From the NCBI RefSeq assembly GCF_018812025.1, contig NC_063054.1, forward strand, positions 33,669,396 through 33,733,395: a stretch of 64,000 nt of DNA, in the 5' to 3' direction. Source of the stretch: Megalobrama amblycephala. Its lineage: Eukaryota; Chordata; Actinopteri; Cypriniformes; Xenocyprididae. The notes under the pieces are model-generated. The model saw only the letters and a program-made list of their open reading frames with translations, was not told where the DNA came from and did not search any database. The position numbers were made by a program, and so were the translations under genes. Of this stretch, positions 1 through 10,400 are shown piece after piece. The first letter of the stretch is position 1. Each line of letters opens with the position of its first letter.

Positions 1-27
1 CCCCGCTTAATTATATTTGACACTCAC

Positions 28-2671
28 AGTTTTCACAACAAAAGGATCAGAGAAGGGGACTTTCAGTCGAAACGCCTTGGAGCCATTTTGAAAGCGCTGT
101 TCCTGTATGTTGAAACCCCTCACATTGGCCTCTGCTACAGTAAGTACTCCAGTGGAAAAGGTGATGTTTACCAACTCGACATCATAAAGGAAAGGACCCA
201 AGAGCACATCAAATATCCTTTGGTCTGTATCACTGACTACAAGGGAAAGGATGTCAAGAAGCCAGCCATTAATATTTATATTGAGGGAAAAAAAAAAAAA
301 AAAAAAAAAAAAAAATTCCCTTTTTCCTGCTACACTAGCAACACCAAATGGATTAGCAGTTAGCACATGTAAACCAAGCCAAACATTAAAATATTGGCTT
401 AACCAATGGTGCAAGTAAGGGGCAAGACAACATGTTCAGGAAAACAGAGGGAACCTTGTTTTGGAAGGTTTTTTTTGCAATGTTATTTGACGCTGCTAGT
501 GGCACTAATTACACCTGCTTGGATCAAAGAACCCACAACACTCACGGTCAACAAATTGGGGTGGTCTAGGCATAAGAGGAGTCTTGATGGGGAAGAGGAC
601 TGTGTATCTAGTAGCATCCAAGCCTCCCTCACTCCATAGTAATTCCAGCATTGCCTCGATGCTGTATCTGATGTGGTACTGGTTATTCACAACATGACTC
701 TACAAAAGGATACAACCATTAGCTTTAGCTCAAGACTTAAAGCAGTCAAATTCAAGAAAAGGCAAACCTTGTAGTAGCCATCTGGTCCACCCATTGGTAT
801 TTTCATTGCAATTTTGTCATCTTCTATTGTCAAGACATATCCTCCAACAGCCATTTGTTCAGAGCTTATTCGCTTTCCATCAATTCCCATGTACATCCCA
901 AGGATACTGGTCTTAGAAGAACTCATTAGTGGATTAAATCGGGGGAAGTACCAGGTGATCATGTCATCAGTAAAAGTCAGTCCACCTGTAAGTGAAGCAA
1001 TAGATCAGGGTTCCTCTATCCTGGTCTTACCTGAAGAGTTTAGTTCCAACACACCTAGAGGTAATTTAAGTAAACCCAAAGACCTTATTTAGTTGACTTG
1101 GATGCATTTCATTGGAACATAACACTTCAGGAAACAAAGTGGCTCTCCAGGACAAGAAACAAAGGACCCTAAAAAAAAAAAAAAATACTGGGTCGAGTGT
1201 CACATACCAGTTGGACATGCAGCAACAGTATCCAACATGGTTACGGACCACTGTCTCTTGAAGTAGGTAGTCACCCTGATTATCTTCATTGGCACTCCAT
1301 TCACCTGTAGAGCAGGTACAACCTTAGCTCTAGCTCTCTTAGCACCATCTCTTAGCAAACTAATGAAGGTAGCACTAGAGTTTTCACTCACATTTTCTAC
1401 ATAGGTCTCAGGCATGTCATAACCACTTCGCAGCACCAATCGAGACTTGGTTGTTGTTACTCCATATCCTGTCTTTAGAGCATCTTCCAACACCATGGCT
1501 TTTTGTGTAGGTGTGAAAAATACCATCCGCCAGATGTTGTATCTGGAGGTAATAGCCTGGAAGGTGAGGAGTGCATGTGTGACCAAGCTGCATATGCAAA
1601 GAGGACACAAAACCAGAACTGAATCTCCATACCTCAGAAACCGTATCGGTCCATTGGTTATCAAACATTACTTTATCTTGGGCCTGCTTGGGCCGCCTAC
1701 GCATGGATGTAATTTCCCCTGGCAATCGGTTAACGGAAACCTAGGAGGAACCATTGTTCAGGATTTCTAAAAAGCACCATTGCTTGATTTGTGGAAGCAG
1801 CAAGCAAAAGATTTACCTCCATATAATTCCGATCGCAAAGAATTTCACGAGGGGCCCATTGGTCATGGGTACAGGTCTTCTCTACCAGAAAGAAATCTTG
1901 CTCCGCTTTGACACCTTGCACCCGGACACGCATGTCAATATCAAACAAATGATCATTCTGAATGGAGAAAATACAGAAGTGAGAGACAGTAGAACATAGC
2001 AATTGTTTAAGGCCAAAGACAACCAATTACCTCATTCCCTGCAAAACAGTTGAGGAGAGACGCAAAGACTCTGTAATTACCCCAGGGATCAGAGTCTATA
2101 CTAAAGCCACATTGACTAGCCAGGTTTGGCGTTATAGGCACAATTTGGGAGCCATCTGAAAAGGATAAGTACAAGGTTAAGACATGAATATGGATTACAA
2201 TCATCTTGATTTGCAATATAACAAGCAACCTACTGATAGCATCAAATTCAACCAGACTTCCAACAGATAGAGATTTATCTACAGTTAGCCGCATATAATT
2301 TCCCAGACAATCGGTTTTCAGTCCAGTTCCTGAAAAACATCATTTGAAAGAAACAGAGGGAAAGTAGACATTAGTGGCAATCATGACTCATGACCCACAC
2401 CTAAACAATTAAATGTATTGTATTGTATTGTATTGTATTGTATTGTATTGTATTGTATTCAAAACATACTTTGGTTGAAATTCTGTGCTGGAACCACATT
2501 GAAATTCTTCTGTGCCAAAACCACAACCATCAACATCCATAAAGTACTGAAAGAGAATAAAATGTATTTAAAAAAAACAAACAAACAAAAAAACAACAAC
2601 AACTTAACAGCAACAAAACACTCTCAACAAGAGTACATATCTTACCAAATCCCAAGAAGCCAAGACATCAT
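28..2671 (-). CDS. ZPAX-like zona pellucida egg-envelope glycoprotein, 5' part (11 coding exons)
   Basis: Likely a secreted egg-coat glycoprotein. Coding exons read in minus order: 2646-2671, 2470-2546, 2234-2329, 2031-2155, 1817-1957, 1633-1740, 1208-1556, 1031-1054, 768-985, 546-699 and 28-236. Together they give 1527 nt (509 codons) with consistent phases and GT/AG ends. The chosen start (ATG ATG) gives a hydrophobic signal peptide (MMSWLLGIC, then LWMLMVVVLA) across the first two exons; the alternative frame of exon 2 does not. The body has spaced cysteines and ZP-family motifs such as DDMITWYFPRF, LPGEI, TPLMPRPP and RGFNIQEQ, which I recognise from amphibian/fish ZPAX-type proteins. The last exon ends in phase 0 at a gtgagt donor, so the C-terminal ZP module should lie left of the window. 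Family assignment is from memory; ZP2-like is the alternative. That this is a real spliced gene is near certain. Confidence 0.78.
288..315 (+). repeat. Poly(A) tract, 28 bp
   Basis: Uninterrupted run of A in the intron between the ZPAX-like exons at 546-699 and 28-236. Confidence 0.95.
1031..1054 (-). other. 24-nt microexon of the ZPAX-like gene
   Basis: Eight-codon exon between an upstream acceptor (tacctctag) and a gtaaga donor, phase 1 in and phase 1 out. Skipping it keeps the frame, so it may be optional. The flanking exons (1208-1556 and 768-985) join in frame with or without it. It adds roughly GVLELNSS, including an N-S-S tripeptide that could be glycosylated in context. Confidence 0.55.
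2416..2459 (+). repeat. (TATTG)n pentanucleotide microsatellite
   Basis: About nine tandem TATTG units in a short ZPAX-like intron, only about 10 bp from the donor of the exon ending at 2470. Length variation could approach the splice site. Confidence 0.9.
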
Positions 2672-2803
2672 TACTAAAAACAGGCCTCTGTTCTCAGGTG
2701 GTCAAGATCTACAGAAACCACCACAATTTAAAGCCTTCAAGATCAAGAGCTGAAAGCAATACTCATAAAGTTTTCTAAAAGGAAAGAAACCAAACATTGT
2801 GCA

Positions 2804-2837
2804 CAGGTGATGCCCATCGTCAACTAAAGAGCAGGTG
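2804..2837. promoter_or_regulatory. Two CACCTG E-boxes just upstream of the ZPAX-like start
   Basis: CAGGTG (CACCTG on the minus strand) occurs at 2804-2809 and 2832-2837, about 135-165 bp before the ATG at 2671. A TAAATA-like sequence lies near 2865-2870. Zona pellucida genes are known to be driven by the oocyte bHLH factor FIGLA through CANNTG sites. A role here is inference, because E-boxes are common by chance. Confidence 0.3.
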
Positions 2838-3033
2838 TCATGAGTTAACTATCATGCTGCAGTATTTAGAGAGAGGAATTCCTTACCATTACTGAATGAA
2901 AGCTAAGCCAGCCAATGATCGTTGCAAGAAATTAGGACATTTAAGTAGCCTTTATTAACTTTTCTTTAAAAAAATAAAAAATAAATAAATAAAATATTTG
3001 TATGTGTCTTGAAACAAAACAATGGCACTGACA

Positions 3034-3149
3034 TACAGTAGTAAACATTTGGAGTGGATCAAAAAAGTTCATCAAAGTTGTCCTAAGAAGAAGGTTTTAG
3101 GACAACCTTGATGAAAGGTTTTGATCCACTTCAAATGTTGACTACTGTA
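3034..3149. mobile_element. Short hairpin MITE with TA ends
   Basis: A 116-bp near-perfect fold-back. Its left end reads TACAGTAGTAAACATTTGG and its right end is the reverse complement, closing on ...CTACTGTA. TA at both ends suggests a Tc1/mariner-type derivative. It lies in the ZPAX-ttc32 interval, which otherwise holds only AT-rich unique sequence. Confidence 0.75.
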
Positions 3150-3632
3150 TTTTAAGATCTAATAGCAGTAATGAGAATTTTTTCTTTTGTGGTATTTAAT
3201 TTGAGGATACAACCCATACTGGAATTAAATTCTATTTAAATCAACCTAAAATAGTACAACATTTAAAATATAATTTTGATTTCTTGTTTTATTTTGAAGG
3301 CAAATATGCACCAGGCATATTCTTTACAGGTCTTGTGAAATTCAACAAAATGTATTTTAACAAGATTACAAAATGCATAAACACAGGCAAAACACACATA
3401 TATGTATATTTCAAAAAAATATATACATAATTATTGCACCACTTCTGATTGAGATCAACAGTTATTCAAAGTGATTGAAAATGTACACTGTCATGCATTT
3501 TATTCAGAACAGTATTCACTCACATTTTCAGGACAAAAAAAATGATCACTATACATATAAAAACATTACATGTTTAAATGTTATTTAAATTCATAACTGC
3601 ACAATCACATGCACAATCACAAGCCTATGACA

Positions 3633-4585
3633 ATAGGCTTGTTCGAGATGCATCGGCGCTGCGCAGACCTATCGGCATATGGCATCAAAGTTCTGCAAGA
3701 GCAATTCAAAAGCATAAGAAGTCGTATGCTCTCAATCGCTCTTTCGGTACTTTGATGTCATACGCCGATCAGTCTGCACAAGCCTACAGAGCTGGGTAGT
3801 AACGGATTACATGCAATCTGAATTACGTAATCAGATTCCAAAAATCAACTACTTTTTAAAATAATCATAATCAGACTACAGTTACTTTTTTATGGATTAC
3901 ATGATTACATATTTACACAATGGCAGTAAGTTGTTCACAATTCATTGATTCTCCTAATTTTTCTTTTTTTAATATTCATATTTATTTCATAATAAACCTG
4001 CCACTTGTATACGTTCGTGATTCTTCGAGTTTTTCCGGCGGTGAGGGGGAAATATAGATTAATATATATGAAATATAAATTAAATAATAATAATATATGA
4101 AATATAGATTAAATATTTGATGTAGCAGTGATTTTCATGTTTTTCAATATTTGTTTTTGTAATGTTGCTGTTTTCTAAATGTAATTAATTTTAAGTAAAT
4201 ATGTTTTAAAATCATTATTTTATTCAGTGTTACTATCAGCAAACACTAGCAGGTACATTAGTGTTAGTATTTTGAAGTATTAACTGTCCATACATTGCAC
4301 TTTATAAATAATCTGTTGAGGCTCTTGTTGGTGAACAGAATATATTTTTTGGAATATAATTTTTCTTTGTATCTGTCAAAATAGTACAAGATTATCCTAC
4401 AATATATGTGACATCAAATAAGGGTTAGCACAAAAGTAATCTAAATGTAATCCAAAAGTAGTCCGATTATGTTACCAAAAATGTGTAATCTGAGATTATA
4501 TTACTGATTACAAATTTTGTCATGTAATTTGTAATCAGTAACTGATTACAATTCATAAGTAATCTACCCAGCTCTGCAAGCCTAT
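3633..4585. mobile_element. Palindromic element split by a hAT insertion
   Basis: The left arm runs from ATAGGCTTGT through a GC-rich stem (3641-3710). The inverted right arm runs to 3786 and resumes after the hAT copy at 4577-4585. The stem pairs GCAGAC-ATCGGC-AT-GCATCAAAGT with its reverse complement across a centre near 3715. This is a non-autonomous fold-back element of unknown superfamily. Confidence 0.6.
3787..4576. mobile_element. Non-autonomous hAT element with 8-bp TSD
   Basis: Terminal inverted repeats start CAGAGCTGGGTAG and end CTACCCAGCTCTG. It is flanked by the perfect 8-bp duplication CAAGCCTA at 3779-3786 and 4577-4584, the hAT hallmark. The interior (790 bp) is AT-rich with no transposase frame, so it depended on enzyme supplied in trans. 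Confidence 0.9.
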
Positions 4586-4661
4586 TATAACTTATTGTTG
4601 ACGCAACAGTTCAATCCACTTGGTTCAGATGAGATATGTAAAATTTAATGATTTGCTCTCA

Positions 4662-5426
<765 letters not shown>

Positions 5427-6126
5427 GAGACGCGCTACTGTCGACAGTCAACTCATGAATATTAATTAGTGCGTACTAACGTTGTTTTACTTTTTCATGG
5501 AACGTCCAGTCACTGAACGTAATTAATATTTATGAGCGATAGATCGTTTGCTGCAATTTGATTGGATGTTTCTGTGCACTGGCGGTATGCGAGCGTCCCC
5601 TTCTGAGCTGGAGTGTAATTAGCGCTCTTGAAACTGCATCTTTGGCTGCTAATATAAATTGAGTGAACTTCCAAAGTGCCACATTTACGACTTATACTGC
5701 TAATTTTACTTCTAAAAAAATGCATTTGCAAATATTCCTGTGAGGTGTCTAGCATAATGTCCTCACAATCACAAAAACCAACTGTGCACAGAAATTCACC
5801 TCTGGTTATGTCAATATCTTTTAGCATAACATTTTTATACCTAACCTTTTTAACTCTTGTGATTTGCTGGGGAATTTCTCAGCTCCATGCTTACCCGTGA
5901 GGTTAGGATGTGAAAATCTTTACCAGACTTGTTTTTCACCCAGTCTTTGACAGAATAGATGATCTGAGATGCAAGTGGAAGGAATATGTGTACACAGGGA
6001 ATGCTTTGAAGGGAATTTATGACCAGCAAAGTGTGCCAGTCAAGGTTCAGACAGCAGAAATACTGGCCGCTGTGTACTTCAAAACGGTTGTGAATGTCTC
6101 ACGTTGCAATCATATAAGTTGAGCAG

Positions 6127-6279
6127 TTTGAAACGCACCAATGGCGCCTGGTGCACCTTCACCCAGATCTCAGTGAACTTCAAGACCTCATATTCTGGCA
6201 GATGGATTTTGCACTGAACCGAATGGTCTTTGCTCACACTTTTGACACAAATATTGGTGTTTGCTGTGAGAATTAACAC
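6127..6279 (-). pseudogene. Possible relic of a class I cytokine-receptor exon
   Basis: Minus-strand open frame containing CKIHLPEYEVLKFTEIWVKV. The C-x-I...F-x-EIWV pattern resembles the end of the first fibronectin-type domain of gp130/CRLF1-type receptors, seen as similarity by eye only. Upstream sequence ends in tctcacag, a usable acceptor. Downstream the frame soon stops and no neighbouring exons of such a receptor were found. It may instead be chance or an unrelated lineage-specific exon. Confidence 0.22.
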
Positions 6280-6957
6280 ATGTCACTTAAATCTAATGTG
6301 AGCAAAGCCTTGAGCAGTCAGATGGGCACTGATCATTCCTCTTCAAAAAATCTCTTTCATTCCATCTCCTTGCGACCAGATGAATACTTTCTCTGTTTGC
6401 TTTAACATGTGATGGAGAAATATCAGTTGATGTTATACTGAAAACGCTCCACTGCCAGGAGGTTGTGAATCGATTTTAGATGGGATTCATTTGGGGTGAG
6501 AGAGGGATCTTGATGTTCTCAATCTGTCTGATATTGTGGGATGTTCAAATGTTTGTATAGCTCGTGGGATTAAATAGTCAAAATCTCACAAGGCTTGTCA
6601 AGAAAAGCTTGTTTTCATGCACTTCACCCATGTTTAGTCTATGTCTAGACTGAAGGTCTACAGTTGGTCTGTAATATTTGAGATATTGATTTAGGCACAT
6701 CTCACATTGGTTGCAGACAGACAGATTTTTGACATCTTGCTGTTAAACCTATAGTCTGTCTAGCTGAACTATGTGATAATGATTTCTATAGGGACGTCTG
6801 TACTGTTTCAGTACACCATGTGCAATGAAATCAAGGCAAATACTATGAATCGAACAAAGAGACTTTGAGACTGTTTATTAAGGTATTTAAAGTTTTAATG
6901 TAATGAATATTATTGATTAAATAGCTTGATTATAAATATTGTACATTACAGTATGTC

Positions 6958-6963
6958 TTTATT
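6958..6963 (-). terminator. Candidate polyadenylation signal for matn3
   Basis: AATAAA on the minus strand, about 480 nt past the matn3 stop codon. A second copy lies at 6874-6879. Which one is used cannot be decided from sequence. Confidence 0.35.
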
Positions 6964-7444
6964 TATACTTGAGAGTCTACATAAGATTAAACAGTAATAA
7001 TATTGAACATTTTTTTTTACATGAGCAATAAAAGGTACACCTTAGATAATGTTCCAAAGCAAAACAGATTACAAAAGATTGCATAATTTAGTCTATTTAA
7101 ATGAAACAATTTCTACTGACCATTTCTGGAGAGCAAAAGCACATTATTACACAATCAATACTTATTTAAGCTCTCATTAATATTCATTTATATGTGAATA
7201 CAATTAATATCCATTTCTGGGACTTATCAGTGTTCTGTGAACACATGTGAAACTGTTTTTCAGGTGTTTTGAAGTCATAAAGAGGTTCTTGAGATCACTG
7301 TGGCCTGTGATGAAGCTTCGCTGATGATTGCTGAAAGCTCTGAACATGTGGAACCTGATGAACAGAAGTAAAGTAAGACTGTTTTTTATATAAAATCCCT
7401 TAAAAATCATGTCAGAGAATACCTACTCACCAGTAGTTTCCCCG

Positions 7445-10400
7445 TTACATGCGTCCCAGCATGTTTTCCATTTGCTCAACCTTTCTTGTGACAGCAGCAA
7501 GTATAACAGCCGTTAAGGTTAAAGGGTTTAAATTGCAACATTTCCAGAAATGAAAGTCAAAAAGCTTAGTAAATGTGTGAATTATTCATTTAAGAGGAAT
7601 GCATTATTGGAAATGTAGTTCCACTAAAACAGAAAGGATATGTTTGGCGTTGAGGTCCTGTAGGGAGGTTTGTGTCTGCCTCTGGAAAGCCAGTCGGGCC
7701 TCACACATGCAAGGGTCCTGAACGATCTCCACCTTCACCTCTTCACATCACAGTCAAACAAGAAATATCACAGCCTTGCAAAGGGTGATTTGAATTTAGG
7801 GTAATAATTACTGATCAATTCATCTACCCCACCCAACTCCAAAGTGAAAGTTATTTCATAAATAACTATGTAACACTGTGCAACACAGTTTATGCAATGT
7901 TGTTCATTTCTGAATGTCTCACAACATTGTGAGAGTGTTACATATTATGCGTTTACATCGATGTTGAATCAGTGTTCAACTGACTCAACATGTCAGAAAT
8001 TACAAGACATTGACAGATGAAGCTTTCCCTAGTGATCCCAATTTCTGAAGGATCATGTGACACTGAAGACTGGAGCAATGATGCTGAGAATTCAGCTTTG
8101 CTATCACAGTAATAAATTACATTTTAAAATGCATTCAAATAGTTATTTAAACTGTAGTATTAATTCACAATATAACTGTTTTTGCTGTACTTCTGATCAA
8201 ATAAATGTATCTTTAGTGAGCATAAGAGACAAAAGCATTAAAAAAATCTGAATTATTCCAAACTTTTGACCAGTAGTGTGTGTAGGCATTGCCCACCACT
8301 TATTTCAAATCCATATAATGCACCACCACACAGAGAATGATGTTTTTAGTGGTGCTTGTTTGATTTTATTCCCGCTATTGCATAGAAAAACACATGGTTG
8401 AGCTCTTACGTTTTTTAGAACATGTTTTCTTGTCTTCTTGCAACACAAAACCCTGCCGGCACTCACAGTGATAGGAAGAATCATCGTTGACGCAAACGTG
8501 TTCACATTCATGACCCAGCGCACAGTAGTCCAGACCTGCAATCAGTTAAAACTCTAGAGCCCTGAAGCTAACAAACCTCAGCAACACATACAAGAAAATA
8601 GAACTATTTACCAGTACGTGAGATTCTCATTGAAAGAATATTACATTTTTAACAACAAACATATTTACATAATCTCAGCTGGCTGAAGAAACCTATCATA
8701 AAATGGTATGATAACAATACCATTTATGAAGGTCAGAAAACTCACTGGCACTACCATCACCATCACCATCACTGGCTTTAAAGCATGATCTCTTGTCTTG
8801 CATCAAGACAAAGCCAGGGGGACACGAGCAGTAATAGGAAGAACCGCTGGAGATGCAAATGTGTTGGCAGTCGTGGCCCAACGCACAGGCATCCGCACCT
8901 GAAATAAGTCATAGCGAAGGCCAATAGGTCTGTGATTATTTTTTTCTACTTCTAGAATATCCATTGGGACACATTCAAAGTTAACATTTTAAGAACTTTT
9001 TGTTCAAATAATAATAATAATATCCAATATCAGTTGGATCACAAACTAGTTCTAATACCTTGATGGAGTTTTATTTGATTTTCAGATCTCGAAATGGCAT
9101 GCATAAAGTCATAGTCATTTCTGATCGTAACTCACTAGCACTACCTTCACCATTTTGGTCGCCACCATTCTTTCTGTTTCCGTCGCCACCATTCTTTCTG
9201 TTTCGGTCACCCCTGTGTACACTGTCGCCATGCCCGTAAGCACCAGCGCCTCTAATGGAGCATGTTTGCATGTCATTGTTCAAGACAAAGCCTGAGCGGC
9301 ACTTGCAGTGATAAGAGTCGCCACTGCTCACGCAAATGTGTTGACAGCTGTGTCCCATTTCACAGGCGTCCATATCTGGAACAAGCCATAGGACATTAAG
9401 ATTGACAATACTGTACACGGTAATATCTTTAAAAAACAAACAAGAAAATCATCAGGGATTTTTCCATTGCAGGTTTTGAGGATTCAAAAAAAAAATGAAA
9501 ATCTGGAAATGTCATTATAGCCAGGGGTGCACGTAACTTTTTTGGGTCTGGTTCTCAAGGGAGCACCTGGAGATGCTGCTTGGTACTCGCACTTTACGCA
9601 GCACACTTATCCTACAAGCTGCCTAAATTTAAAATAACACTATTTGTTCACTGTAGAAATTAAATATATGTTCATCTTTGTTAAAGCTGTATTTTTTATT
9701 TTATTTAAGGGTTAGTTCACCCAAAAATGAAAATTCTGTCATTTATTACTTACCCTCATGCCGTTTCACACCCGTAAGACCTTTGTTAATCTTCGGAACA
9801 CAAATTAAGATATTTTAGTTGAAATCCGATGGCTCAGTGAGGCCTGCATAGGGAGCAATGACACTTCCTCTGTCAAGATCCATTAAAGTACTAAAAACAT
9901 ATTTAAATCGGTTCATGTGAGTACAGTGGTTAAATATTAATATTATAAAGTGACGAGAATATTTTTGGAGCGCCAAAAAAAAAACAAAATAACGACTTAT
10001 TTAGTGATGGCCGATTTCAAATCACTGCTTCATGAAGCATCGGAGCATAAATGAATCAATGTATCGAATCATGAATCGGATTGCGTGTCAAACTGCCAAC
10101 GGCTGAAATCACGTATCTTTGGTGCTCCGAACAGCAGATTCGACACACTGATTCATTATGCTCCGATGCTTCCTGAAGCAGTGTTTTGAAATCGGCCATC
10201 ACTAAATAAGTTGTTATTTTGGTTTTTTTGGCGCACCAAAAATATTCTCGTCGCTTTATAATATTAATATTGAACCACTGTACTCACATGAACCGATTTA
10301 AATATGTTTTTAGTACATTAATGGATCTTGACAGAGGAAGTGTCATTGCTCCCTATGGAGGCCTCACGAAGCCATCGGATTTCAACTAAAATATCTTAAT

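Larger units (their letters stand above)
5427..7444. other. ttc32-matn3 intergenic interval
   Basis: No confidently assigned gene. WDR35, present here in human, is not recognisable. An open stretch with faint cytokine-receptor resemblance is reported separately (6127-6279). The right part (about 6960-7444) probably belongs to the matn3 3' UTR. The rest is AT-rich unique sequence. Confidence 0.5.

Noticed and set aside
88..363. Plus-strand frame ending in poly-lysine
   Set aside because: Antisense to the last ZPAX-like exon, and the lysines come from a poly(A) run.
7640..7648. Possible sequencing error at the missing GT donor of the penultimate matn3 exon
   Set aside because: The ATATCC...AC signals with a branch motif explain the junction as a U12 intron.
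8305..8541. Minus-strand 78-codon frame over an EGF exon
   Set aside because: Wrong frame. The true EGF4 frame (8410-8535, phase 1) has six ordered cysteines.
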